Of a stretch of 64,000 nucleotides of DNA, positions 11,101 through 21,626 are shown piece after piece. A model generated the notes under the pieces. That model was not told where the DNA came from. It searched no databases and saw nothing but the letters and a program-made list of their open reading frames with translations. The stretch lies in contig NC_081553.1 in assembly GCF_963082655.1 (NCBI RefSeq), positions 184,944,195 through 185,008,194 on the forward strand. Direction: 5' to 3'. The DNA comes from Stomoxys calcitrans (lineage: Eukaryota > Arthropoda > Insecta > Diptera > Muscidae). The translations under genes and the position numbers were made by a program. How positions within the stretch are numbered: the stretch's first letter is position 1; every line of letters starts with the position of its first letter.

Positions 11101-11593
11101 AATTTTTATACCCACCACCGAAGGATGGAGGTATATTAATTTTATAATTCCGTTTGCAACACATCGCAATATCCTTTTCCGACCCTATATATATTCCTGA
11201 TCAGCGCAAAAATCTAAGGCGATCTAGCCATGTCCGTCCGTCTGCCTGTTGAAATCACGCTACATTCTTTAAACATAGAGATCTTGAGCTGAAACTATAA
11301 ACCGATCTGAACAACATTAAGGTCGGATAACGTGAAGCCCAGAAAAACTCACTGTTTAAAATTTCTGCGAAATCGGGTAATAAATAAAGCTTTAATGGGT
11401 TTCAGTCTTCTTATTGGCAGATCGGTTTATATAGCAGCTATATCTAAATATAGTCTGATCAGAACCATATTTAGGTCGAATGTTGGGAGATCTTAACCTA
11501 CCCACTGTTTTAAATTTTAGCGAAATCGGATAATAAATAAAGCTTTCATGGGCTTCAGACCCTTTACCGGCAGATCGGTGTATATGGCAGCTA

Positions 11594-11815
11594 CAGCGGT
11601 CAAAAAAAGTATTCATCATTCAATGTTTTTTTTTTAATAAGTCTACAAAAGACAATTGGATTAAAAACATATTAAACTAATGATGCAGTAGTGCTTGTGT
11701 GATATATATGTACACAATTTCATTGTTTTTAAAGAAAAAAATAGTATTTATTGGAACAAAAAGGGCCATTTTACAGCTGAACACAAAAAATTAAACAAAA
11801 AAAGTATTCATCATT
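11594..11815. repeat. left IR/DR end of the Tc1 element
   Basis: The outer repeat at 11,594-11,620 and an inner copy of 20 identical bases at 11,796-11,815 are in direct orientation, with starts 195 bp apart (11,601 and 11,796). In Tc1 relatives with this design both repeats bind the transposase N-terminal domains. Here that is inferred from layout. Confidence 0.9.
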
Positions 11816-11854
11816 GCAAAAAAACAAAAAAATAAATAACATAATTTAAAAAAA

Positions 11855-12883
11855 TTAATACTTTGTTATTCGACCACCGCGTCTTATAACTTCTTTTAAA
11901 CGGTTTGACATCGATTGGACTAATTTAGCGGTTATATTTTGGTCTATATTAGTCCATTCCTCCATTATCACCTGTTGCATTTGACTCTTGCTCGAAAAAT
12001 TGCGCGTTCTCAATTTGCGTTCGAGATGTTCCCAAAGATGTTCAATTGGGTTCAAGTCGGGACTTTGAGGAGGAGTTTTAATGACTTTGGGGCAGTTATA
12101 CAGCATCCACATCTTGGTATTTAAAGCAGAATGTTTGGGGTCATTATCTTGATAATATTGAAAGTTATTACCAAGCCCAAGTTTTACAGCACTATCTTTT
12201 AAATTCCTCTTTAAAATGTCAATGTAATACTTATGATCCATTACTCCATTAATAATTTCAAGATTTCCCGCTCCTGAAGCCGCCATACACCCCCAAACCA
12301 TTAAACCACCTCCACCATGTTTTACAGTAGCAACTGTGTTTCGTTCTTCAAGCTCTGTATTTGGTTTTCTGTACACTATGACCTTTCCATCGCACCCAAA
12401 AAGATTAAACTTGCTCTCGTCTGCAAAAATGACTGTTTTCCAAAATGATTCGGGCTGTTTTACATACATTTTTGCGAAGTTTAGCCTTTTCACTCGGTTT
12501 ATTTTATTTATAAAGGGCTTCTTACGTGCAGTTCTTCCTCTGTAACTATGCCTTTTGAGTGTATTTCGAATTGTTTGTGTAGTAACTTCCTTCCCTAAAT
12601 ATTCCATAGTGTTTTTACGAAGAATGGTCGCATTTGTCTTGGGAGTTTTCTGAACTTGCCGCACTAGCCAACGCACATCTCCAACTGAAAGTGCTTTTGG
12701 TCGACCAGATCTTGGTTTATTGTCAACAGTTTTCGTTTCTGTCCACTTTCTGATGATGGATTGTATAGTAGATCGTGGTCTATTTAATATTTCACTGATA
12801 GTTTTTTGAGTTAAACCATTCCTGTGGTGTTTTATTATCAAAACTTTTACCTCATCAGAAACCTCGTTTTGCTTACGACCCAT
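11855..12883 (-). CDS. Tc1-like DD34E transposase, intact
   Basis: The protein is 342 residues, the usual length for Tc1 transposases. It cuts and pastes its own element in the nucleus. Residues 1-50 form a helix-turn-helix (GLTQKTISEILNRPRSTIQS). A GRPK hook-like motif lies at 60-63, and a second DNA-binding region rich in basic residues runs to about 125. The catalytic triad is complete: D155 in FADESKFN, D246 in QDNDPKHS and E281 in SPDLNPIEHLW, with exactly 34 residues between D246 and E281. The glycine-rich GGGGLMVWG segment (about 189-198) is present. There is no internal stop or frameshift. The start MGRKQNEVSDEV is the first methionine and begins about 350 bp inside the right end. Known: Tc1 family fold. 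Inferred: possible activity. Confidence 0.96.
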   Translation of the reverse strand: MGRKQNEVSDEVKVLIIKHHRNGLTQKTISEILNRPRSTIQSIIRKWTETKTVDNKPRSGRPKALSVGDVRWLVRQVQKTPKTNATILRKNTMEYLGKEVTTQTIRNTLKRHSYRGRTARKKPFINKINRVKRLNFAKMYVKQPESFWKTVIFADESKFNLFGCDGKVIVYRKPNTELEERNTVATVKHGGGGLMVWGCMAASGAGNLEIINGVMDHKYYIDILKRNLKDSAVKLGLGNNFQYYQDNDPKHSALNTKMWMLYNCPKVIKTPPQSPDLNPIEHLWEHLERKLRTRNFSSKSQMQQVIMEEWTNIDQNITAKLVQSMSNRLKEVIRRGGRITKY

Positions 12884-13011
12884 TTTGACAAAAACTATAT
12901 TTTCAATGAAATTAAATATTTGCTGTCAAGGGCAAAGCCTCCTTTACTAAATAAAACAGAAAAGGGGGATTCCCAAATAATATTTGAATTTGACTTTGAT
13001 GATAGCACATC

Positions 13012-13232
13012 AATGATGAATACTTTTTTTGTTCTGTTTTTGGTGTTATTATATAAAATTGCATTTTTTGCGCTAATTAAATTAATTTTTTGAATTTATT
13101 TTAAACATATTACGAAAAATAAACTATTGCATAAAACTGCATTATTTGTTTACTTTAAATTTTCTTCAATTACCCAAAATAAGTGAATTTATTATCAATT
13201 TTGCTAATGATGAATACTTTTTTTGACCGCTG
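13012..13232. repeat. right IR/DR end of the Tc1 element
   Basis: The inner 20-base repeat at 13,012-13,031 and the outer copy at 13,206-13,225 (within the 27-bp terminal repeat) are spaced 194 bp, mirroring the left end. The DNA between the repeats is not similar to the left side, so only the short repeats are conserved. Confidence 0.9.
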
Positions 13233-13590
13233 TATATCTAAATATAGTCTGATCTGAACCATGTTTGGGTCAGATGTCGAGAGGCGTAAAACTTCTCACT
13301 GTTTCAAATTTCGGCGAAATCGGATAAATAAAGCATTTATGGGCATCAAACTCTTTATCGGCAGATTGGTCTATACGGCAGCTATATCCAAATATAGTTC
13401 GATTTGGTTCGTTCAAGAACTTAGCCATCGTGCATCAAAAAGACGCATCTGTGGGAAATTTAAGCTCTATATCTAAATTTTTGAAGGCTGTAAAGTGCAC
13501 AGACGGAAAGCGGACAGCCACACGCACATCGTTTAATCGTCTTAGAATTTTACGACGATCCGAAATATATATACTTAGTAGGGTCGGAAA

Positions 13591-15035
13591 TTGATATTTC
13601 AGATTTGGATATAGCTCCCATATAAACCGATCTCCCGATTTGACTTCTTGAGCCCCTGGAAGCCGCAATTTTTATCCGATTTGGCTGAAAATTTTGCACA
13701 AAGTGTTTTGTCATGACTTCCAACAAAGGAGCTAAGTACGGTCCAAGTCGGCCAAGAACCTGATATAGCTCCCATATAAACCGATCTCCCGATTTGACTT
13801 CCTGAGCCCCTGGAAGCCACATTTTTTGTCAGATTTGGCTGAAATTTTGCACAAAGTGTTTTGTTATTGCTTCCAATAACTGTGCCGAGTACAGTCCAAA
13901 TCGGTCAATAACCTGATATAGCTCCCATATAAACCGATCTCCCGATTTGACTTCTTGAGCCCCTGGAAGTCGCAATTTTTGTCAGATTTGGCTGAAATTT
14001 TGCACAAAGTGTTTTGTTATTACTTCCAATAACTGTGCTGAGTACAGTCCAAATCGGTCAAGAACCTGATATAGCTCCCATATAAACCGATCTCCCGATT
14101 TGACTTCTTGAGTCCTTACAAGCCTAATTTTTTGTCCGATTTGGCGGAAATTTTGCACAAAGTGTTCTGTTATGACTTCCAACAACGGAGCCAAGTACGG
14201 TCCAAATCGGTCAAGAACCTGATATAGTTCCCATATAAACCGATCTCCCGATTTGACTTCCTGAGCCCCTGGAAGCCACATTTTTTGTCCGATTTGGCTG
14301 AAATCTTGCACAAAGTGTTCTGTTATGACTTCCAACAACGGAGCCAAGTACGGTCCAAATCGGTCAAGAACATGATATAGCTCCCATATAAACCGATCTC
14401 CCGATTTGACTTCCTGAGCCCCTGGAAGCCACATTTTTTGTCCGATTTGGCTGAAATCTTGACCACAGTGTTCTGTTATGACTTCCAACAACGGAGCCAA
14501 GTACGGTCCAAATCGATCAAGAACATGATATAGCTCCCATATAAACCGATCTCCCGATTTGACTTCTTGAGCCCCTGGAAGCCGCAGTTTTTGTCAGATT
14601 TGGCTGAAATTTTGCACAAAGTGTATTGTTATTACTTCCAATAACTGTGCCGAGTACAGTCCAAATCGGTCAAGAACCTGATATAGCTCCTATATAAACC
14701 GATCTTCCGATTTGACTTCCTGAGCCCCTGGAAACCACATTTTTTGTCCGATTTGGCTGAAATTTTGAACAAAGTTTTTTGTTATGACTTCCAACAACGG
14801 AGCCAAGTACGGTTCAAATCGGTCAAGAACTTGATATAGCTCCCATATAAACCGATCTTCCGATTTAATATCTTGAGCCCTTACAAGCCTCTTTTTTTGT
14901 CCGATTCTGATATGATTCTCAAAAACAGTTCTGCTATGACACTCAAAATCTGCGCAAAGTACGTTCCAATTCGGTCTTTATTTTAGCAGAATCGAAGATT
15001 CGGCCCGGCCGAACTTAACACCTTTTTACTTGTTT
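13591..15035 (+). repeat. 153-bp tandem array with mini-me-type terminus
   Basis: About nine units of 152-155 bp; the GATATAGCTCCCATATAAAC motif recurs near 13,609, 13,762, 13,915, 14,069, 14,221, 14,376, 14,529, 14,681 and 14,833. It ends with GATTCGGCCCGGCCGAACTT and CTTTTTACTTGTT. Open frames on the minus strand (for example 13,982-14,500) are products of the periodicity. Confidence 0.85.
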
Positions 15036-15113
15036 ATATGGACAATTGGACATCCATTGCATCCATGTTGAAAGTTTTATATACCTCCTATTACAATGGT
15101 TAGCCAGCCCATC

Positions 15114-15352
15114 AAATTGAAAATTTTGCCCATGAACATTCCACTTAGGAACAGGGGCTAACTTCTCACATATCAATGAGTGCATTCCGATTCAAGTTTA
15201 AGCTCAGTGATAAGAAACCTCCTTTTAATAGCCGAGTCCGAACGGCGTGCCGCAGTGCAACACCTCTTCGGAGAGAAGTTTTACATGACATAGTACCTCA
15301 CCAATGTTCCCAGCATTCGGAGGGGAAAACCACCGCTGAAAATTTTTTTCTG
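15114..15352 (-). mobile_element. 5'-truncated SINE with 12-bp target-site duplication
   Basis: The minus-strand body of the SINE family (rc of GTTCATGGGCAAAATTTT, CGAATCGGAATGCACT, ACGCCGTTCGGACTCGGCTA, GCGGTGGTTTTCCCCTCC) lacks the tRNA head. It is flanked by perfect direct repeats AGCCAGCCCATC at 15,102-15,113 and 15,353-15,364, the expected mark of target-primed insertion. A short reading frame across it is not a gene. Confidence 0.9.
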
Positions 15353-15364
15353 AGCCAGCCCATC

Positions 15365-15857
15365 TTTTGTATTTAATTTTGTTAGGTAGGCCCTTCACTT
15401 TTCTATCATCCCACAAAAATTTCCTATTTCCTCAACAAACCATTTTTCTAATATAAATACTACTCCATCTTTAATGTATTCAAATATGGATTTCAAAGGA
15501 AATTAAAAATCCAATACATTAACCACTACCACATGGTTGGCCAGGGTCAAAACTCCAAAGCGTAAAATCAAACGGAATTGTTAAGTATCTTTTTATGGAC
15601 GCGTTAATAACTTTTGAAATCCTTTTTCAGCAAATCATTTTCAGGTTTGCTTGCTGAGAGGTAGGCAGGAGGTAGCCATGGTTTAAGGCAGTATAAAAAC
15701 GGGGCTTTTTATATGTACGTGTGTTTGTTGTTGTGTATGTGTGAGAAGAGGTAGTGGAAGTTTAGTTTTCCTTTTCCTTTTTTCCAAAAGGAAAATAGGC
15801 TGCAAAAAGAAAGAAGGAAAGAAAGAAGAAAAAACACAACGTGCTCTACGAATTTAC
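15365..15857. other. unique DNA, possible intron
   Basis: No repeat homology. If the minus-strand exon at 15,858-15,978 is real, this is the start of its downstream intron. Confidence 0.35.
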
Positions 15858-15978
15858 CTTTTGAACTGCGTTTGAGGGCCGCTATTGAAGTGCTTGAAGC
15901 ATTTGTCAAGGTGGCCGTTGCTGTGGATGCTGGAGAGTTATTGAACGCCTTGGGCGTTGCACAGTGTTCTGATAACAT
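15858..15978 (-). CDS. candidate first coding exon of an unidentified host gene
   Basis: From the ATG at 15,978 the minus strand reads MLSEHCATPKAFNNSPASTA, then a Ser/Thr/Ala-rich stretch and ALKRSSK, 40 codons plus one base. A good donor follows (TTCAAAAG|GTAAAT, GT at 15,857-15,856). Beyond the donor the frame turns into low-complexity F/L/S sequence, as expected for an intron. Base composition is more GC-rich and codon-like than the flanks, and the surrounding 15.4-17.9 kb is the longest repeat-free stretch on this side of the window. I do not recognise the protein. The call rests on composition and one splice signal, so it is tentative. Confidence 0.35.
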
Positions 15979-17870
15979 TAAAAATAAATCGAAATATCGA
16001 AATTAAATTGAAAGCGCAATAATTTTTACGCTCTCCAATGGCTGCTAGGTATTGTCGATTTTTTTTTTTTAATTTTTTATCTTACACCAAAACCATTTCA
16101 TCTAGGTTTGGGGCGAGTTGTGAGGGATTTCTATTTGCTTTAATTTTAAATCATGTTTGGTTTTGGGTTTTGAGTTACAAAAAGAGGCCAGCATTCCTGT
16201 TTTTTCCACCTTCCCGTTTTAGGATGCCACACAAACTTTAATTGCCCTCAAGACGCGTTGGGCTGGCTGGTTAGGCGCCTGTTTTTGTTATTAAATTAAT
16301 TGAAATTTTATTAATAAATTATGATTAAGCAACGCAAAGCTCAGCATATTTTCGAAGCAAAGTCGGGGGCCAAGCAAAAAATGAACAGGCAAATAAATAA
16401 ATGATGAAATGTATTGTTGTTCTTGTATAAGGGCTAAGGGAGGCGTTTGGCTTCGTTGTTGGCGAGCACCAAAGACAAAAAAAAAAAAAAAAAACAAAAC
16501 TCCTCATGCACAAACACGCACACAATACACACTTGTTTGGCTTTTCCGTTTTGTTGCCCTCTTCGTTGTTGTTTCTCCAAAGGCGTTTTTATTATTTTAT
16601 TACTATCGTTGTTGTTGTTGTTGTTGCTGCTGCCTTTTCTTTGTTTTAGGCAAGACACTCAGGGGAGGGCAGCCAAAACTCTCAGAGAGCTGCTGTCGGG
16701 AGTTTTTGCTTCTTTAATATTTGTTTCTTTAATTTGTTTCTTTATTAGTTTTGTGTGTGTGTGAGCTGTTCCTTTCGTTGGCATTTTATTCGTTGCTTTG
16801 ACGTGTGTATGACGATGCGCATCAGTGTGTACGCGCGCGTGTGTGTGTGTGCGTGTGTGAGCCTTCAAAATAAACTTAAGGGAAAAGCAGCAGCGCGTTT
16901 GCGACAGCGGCGGCGGCGGCGGCGGCGGCGACAATAGAAGCAGAATTACGGGATACACACTGTTTGTTATTCACTACTCACTCACTCACTAATTGGACTC
17001 ACTCGCCTCATTCAATAAAAAAAAGAATTCCCTTTAATTTTGGCTTTAAACAGGAAATTTCAGAAATTTTCAGACATTTTTCAATACACTTGGGCCAAAT
17101 TTCGTTTTCTTTGTTATTTTCTTGGTCAAGAATTTTCACTTTCTAGGCCATTGATACAAAAAAAAAAAAGAAAATAAATTCACTGCTATTTTGCCCCCCT
17201 AAAACGAGCCTTTGTTTCTTCGCTCCGCTCTTTCTCTTCAAACACAATTTACCCTGCCACTCTCACTCTTTCCAATTTTATATTCTATTCAACTAAGGGT
17301 AGATAGCTGTGTTTGAGATGTTTTTTTTTTTTCAAAAAAAACCTTTCTAAATGTTTTTAAATTTGTTTGTCTAATGGCTTTTTATATATTTTTCACTTTG
17401 ATTTTTTTTTTAAATTTTTCTAATGCTTTGTTATGGGCCCTGCCAACCGTCTTTATTTCTTTAGTAGGTCCGTTGTCTTTGAAATACCGTTAAGTACTGA
17501 AACTCTCAAAAGCTTTTGGCAACCTATGTGTATGTGCCAAAACTGTTCTTTGGTCGTGCCTTCGCTCTTTCGTTTATTCTCACTTCGTTGTTGGTGTTTC
17601 GTTGGTTTTTCCTTTTACTTTCTTTCATGGCTGGCTGGCTGGCTGGTGGTGCTTTCATTTTCCTGGAGTCTTCATGTCAACTGTCAATGATTTTGGTGTG
17701 GGCATGCTTTATGCTGTTTGACTTAAAACCCATCGAAACGAAACAAAAAAAACAAAATCAACGAAAGCTTTGTTGGAATGTCTTTTTTTGGCAGAGCTTT
17801 TTGTGGATTGAAAATTGAAGATAAATTTGATTCTATACAAATTTTAATTGAAATATTTTTATAGCATGCA
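15979..17870. other. unique region with microsatellites; possible upstream/5' UTR DNA
   Basis: It contains an A-run at 16,474-16,493, (GTT)n at about 16,608-16,628, TG-rich tracts at 16,753-16,764 and 16,835-16,860, and (GGC)n at about 16,911-16,929, plus poly-A/T runs. Open frames here are long only because of these simple repeats. If the exon at 15,858-15,978 is real, this lies upstream of it on the minus strand. Confidence 0.45.
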
Positions 17871-17874
17871 TCAA

Positions 17875-18395
17875 AGGAGTGGGGTACACATACTAACTTT
17901 GTAATTCCGTGTGTAACACCTGGATACATTGGTACATCCGTCTGTCAAAAGGCCGCTAACTTTCGAACCTGTGAAGCTAATCGCTTAATGTTTTGCCCAA
18001 GTACTTCTTATATGTGTAGATCGGGTAGGAATTTTTAAGGGGTAAAGTCAGTCGATTTTAGCCCAAACTCCCATATATTGAGTTGCCCAAAAAGTAATTG
18101 GGGATTTTTTAAAAGAAAGTAAATGCATTTTTAATAAAACTTAGAATGAACTTTAATCAAATATACTTTTTTACACTTTTTTACAAGCTAGAAATAACAG
18201 CTGATAACTGATAGAAGAAAGAATGCAATTACAGAGTCACAAGCTGTGAAAAAATTTGTCAACGCCGACTATATGAAAAATCCGCAATTACTTTTTGGGC
18301 AACCCAATATAAACCGATCTGCCGATTCAACTTCGCGAGCTCCTTGAAGTCTAGATTAGGCCACATAGTTTTGGAATGCTAACAGCCCCCTCTTT
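17875..18395 (+). repeat. mini-me-like fragment hosting a MITE
   Basis: GGGGTACACATACTAACTTTG, GTAACACC and CGCTAACTTTCGAA match the start of mini-me copies (for example 1,130-1,320) with the TA/GTCY tracts shrunken. After the MITE the 153-bp-type ATAAACCGATCTGCCGATT sequence resumes and fades near 18,395. Confidence 0.65.
18078..18307. mobile_element. mariner-type MITE, copy 3
   Basis: About 230 bp, in the same orientation as copy 1, with TA at both flanks (18,076-18,077 and 18,308-18,309). It interrupts CCCATATA|AACCGATC of the host repeat. The left terminal repeat has diverged (TTGAGTTGCCC, GGGGATT). Confidence 0.85.
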
Positions 18396-19749
18396 GTGAT
18401 TATCTATCTAGTCTTTGGGTAGCCTGTGCAGCGAATCCCCGAACCCAATTTAGGGAGTCTCTCTCCCTATTAGCGAGAGTCTTAGTCTTAGTCGCACCAA
18501 GTCTCTCAGCAAACCTTAGAGCGACGCGTCTTCTATTATTCAAACCACTTAAAGAGCGTGTTGGTTTGCCGGGGAAGGCCGATGGTCTAGGCAAACTTTA
18601 GACACACGAAGTTGGAATAGGTTCTGCCTTGTCCTTAAGACTCGAACCAGATGTCTTCGTCAAAAGCCCCTGCCGAACTGTCGTCTCTCGGCTAGTGGAG
18701 CCTGGAGCAGCGGCTCCACCAGTCAAGGTTTCAGTAGCAGACAACATGCTACGGGATGATACCACCACCACAGCTGTTGAGTCTTTGGAGTCCATTCTAA
18801 GCCTACTCTCGGGCTCCATATCTGCTGCTCCACTGGAAACAGATGCAGATCATCAAACCCATGGTATCCGGTTGTACGCACCGAATTGACCCGATGGAAT
18901 CCTTCATCGGCTAGGGCTGCCGCCTCAGTGTATTTGTTCGTCCTTTTTTTCGTCATGGGAAAGGCACATCCCGGAGTATCTTCTCCGTGAGGTGTAACCG
19001 GTGCATGGAGTGGATACATTTCGGATCTTGCACTGGCCTCACATCACTACGGGAGTATAGTCATACTGAATATGTTGTAAGGTGCTGTGCGAATATAGCT
19101 AGTAAAGGGTCACAAGCGTCGTCGAACTATGTGATCCCCCGACGTATATTACCGTGCTGCAATACACGTCCCAGCCCAAATATTGCCAAGAGAGTGCCGG
19201 GAAGTGTACACAGAGCTATACAACGTGCACATACCGCCGATTGATAGCTGTGTCCCAATTAATGGGCAAGCTTACAACGCCAACATAAGTGGGTTACTAT
19301 CTGGCCATAATCGTCTGGTTCTAGGGGACTTTAATGCGCATCACATTTCATGGCATTCTCCCCTACGTAACGACCACCGTGGCATAGCTTTGCCAGAGCA
19401 GATTGAAGGCTTCACGTTTTGCACGGTGAATGAGGATGCCCCCCACTAGGATTACGAGGAGTTGCAGCAGCTCGCCCTGATCTCCTGAGTGACGTATCCT
19501 GGCAAGCCGTCATCTCTTTGAGGTCCAAACACCTCTGCATAGTTCTCACCATCGACCGACCACCCGACTTCATAGCTTCTGAGCGCCGGACATTTATCGA
19601 TCAAAAGAAGGCCGATTTCGCTGGCTTCAGAGAGTACAACAATCGCCGCTTCAGTGAACTGCATATCCCCCCTCGGGTGTGCTGTAGCTGAGAGAAAATT
19701 CCGAGACATCATTAAAGCAGCAGCCGCTCGCTTTATAGCAGCCGGTCGA

Positions 19750-19995
19750 ATACCCCAAGTGCGGCCCAATTTGCCGGCGCAGGCAGTGGTACTCGCAGAC
19801 GAGCGTGATGGGGTTCGTTGTACGGACCCCATTAACCCCAGAATCAGCGAGCTGAATCTGGATATAAACAGGATACCCCAAGTGTGGCTCAATTTCCCAG
19901 TGGTACTCGCAGACGAGCGTGATGGGATTCATTGTACGGACCCCACTAACCCCAGAATCAGCGAGCTGAATCTGGAAATACACAGGATAGTCAAC
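19750..19995 (+). repeat. 123-bp in-frame tandem duplication inside the retrotransposon
   Basis: ATACCCCAAGTG at 19,750 recurs at 19,873 (offset 123). Both copies encode IPQV..., VVLADERDG and NPRISELNL in the same frame, so the reading frame survives the duplication. The second copy has a 6-base loss. Confidence 0.88.
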
Positions 19996-20544
19996 GAACA
20001 GAGGCGGAATTTGAGGCTGAAACACTTGCAGCAATGGAACTTAGGCACCGGTTTAGGCAAGCTGTGGTCTACTGCCAAGTCACAATCGAAACCCGGTAGA
20101 CGGTATGACAGGACCTCAGTCACTTTGGGCGAAGTAACCGTGACTGATCCGATGACATGCTCCAGATTGTTCAACCGTCAATTTATTGTGCATTCCGAGA
20201 GTGACAGGGCAAGGAGGAGAGCCATTCGCCGTATTCGTGGTCCCCGAGCCGATGGACAGCCATCACCAATTACCGTGGGCGAAGTTACGAATGCCATCCA
20301 TGGCGCCAAATCATCCAAGGCGATTGGCCCCTACGGAGTCTCTACATTGATGATGAAGAATCTGGATTTACCTGGACTTGAGTACCTAACCACTGTCCTC
20401 AAACTGTCTTTGAGCACTCTTATAGTTCGCGACGCCAGGAAAGTGGGTAGAGTGATCCTGCCACTGAAGCCTGGAAAGGACCCGAGTTTGGGGGAGTCGT
20501 ACAAACCGATCTCCCTTCTCACATCAATAGCAAAACCGCTTGAG

Positions 20545-20668
20545 GAAGTATTCCTCTCGAGCCTCGTAGGAGAGTTTTCATTCGCCGAGCATCAACATGG
20601 GTTTCGAAGTATTCCTCCCGAGCCTCGTAGGAGTACTTCCATTCGCCGAACATCAACAGGGATTTCGA
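20545..20668 (+). repeat. 61-bp frame-shifting tandem duplication
   Basis: GAAGTATTCCTC at 20,545 recurs at 20,606. Both copies carry GAGCCTCGTAGGAG and TTCGCCGA.CATCAACA. The 61-base offset shifts the frame, which explains why the 19,654 frame turns to unrelated residues before stopping at 20,679 while the true RT continues in the frame of 20,597-20,809. Confidence 0.88.
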
Positions 20669-21390
20669 AGACTGCATAGCACAACAACTGCTTTGCATGC
20701 CATGACCGCACAGATTTGCCGTGGCTTCAATCAGCCCAGGCCATGTGATAAGACGGTCCTCGTGGCACTGAACCTGTCGAAGGCATTTGACACGGTCAGT
20801 CATGCCTAACTATTTGAGGACATCGCCAACACGTCCCTCCAGCCAGTCCTGAAACGGGTCGCGAATTATCTGTGTGGTCGCCAGTCATTTGCGGAATTTA
20901 GGGATAAGAAGTCGAAACACCGTAGAGTGAAGTAGGGAGTTCCCCAAGGTGGGGTGATATCTCCGGCACTGTTTAACCTGTACCTATCTTCCATTCCATC
21001 CCCTCCAGACGGCATAGAGATCGTATCATATGCGGACGACCATTGTTGATATTTGCGATAGGTTGAACGTCTACCTCAACGAACTTGCCTCATATTTCGC
21101 TGCAAGAAATCTTTGGCCACATTGTTCACTACATATACGCGTGAGGTGAATACCAAGCTGACTCTGATGGTCGATAGAGAAATGATTCCGACCATCAAGT
21201 GTCCCAAAATACTTGGCGTCACATTCTCCCCACATGCCTCAGCAATGTGCGATAAAGTCAAAAGTAGCAACAAGGTCCTCAAGTCACTTGCCGGCAGCAC
21301 TTGGGACGCAGACAAAGAAACCTTGTTGACCACATACATACGTCTGAATAATATTCAGATCTGTCAGAATGCCGCTATTCGAACTGCAAC

Positions 21391-21626
21391 GGGCTGTCTC
21401 CTTAGTTCTCACGTGGACCACCTCCACCAGGAGACAAAGATCCTATCCGTGCGAAGACATAACTACATGCTGTCTAAGCAATACCTTTTAGGTTGTTATC
21501 GCAGAGACGGGCTGTCTCCTCAGTTCTCATGTGGACCACCTCCATTAGGAGACAAAGATCCTACCAGTGCGAAGGCATAACTACAGACTGTCTAAGCAAT
21601 ACCTTTTAGGCTGTTATCGCAGAGAC
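21391..21626 (+). repeat. 118-bp tandem duplication near the retrotransposon 3' end
   Basis: GGGCTGTCTCCT at 21,391 recurs at 21,509. The copies continue collinearly through AGACAAAGATCCTA, CTGTCTAAGCAATACC and GTTATCGCAGAGAC. Confidence 0.88.

Larger units (their letters stand above)
11594..13232 (-). mobile_element. complete Tc1-like DNA transposon (1,639 bp)
   Basis: Perfect 27-bp terminal inverted repeats (11,594-11,620 and 13,206-13,232, beginning CAGCGGTC) enclose one intact transposase gene. The target TA is duplicated at 11,592-11,593 and 13,233-13,234. Joining the flanks gives GCAGC-TA-TATCTAAATATAG, the normal sequence of the surrounding repeat, so the empty site can be read directly. 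A 20-base portion of the terminal repeat recurs about 195 bp inside each end, giving an IR/DR architecture as in Paris/Bari3/Sleeping Beauty-type elements. Confidence 0.95.
11101..13590. repeat. second mini-me-like subfamily, interrupted by a Tc1 element
   Basis: The left part (11,105-11,593) starts TATACCCACCACCGAAGG and has CCTATATATATTCCTGATCAG, GTCCGTCCGTCTG and two diverged units with GATCGGTTTATATAGCAGC. The right part (13,233-13,590) carries further units and ends with an inverted core (ACGACGATCCGAAATATATATAC...GGGTCGGAAA). The core therefore appears at both ends in opposite orientation. The Tc1 insertion splits one unit at TA. Confidence 0.65.

Noticed and set aside
16409..16764. Frames of about 100 codons around 16.4-16.8 kb
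   Set aside because: Produced by poly-A, (GTT)n and TG tracts. Overlapping frames on both strands, no domain.
19452..20034. Minus-strand frames of 127-146 codons opposite the jockey-like remnant
   Set aside because: Antisense shadows of the retrotransposon coding strand.
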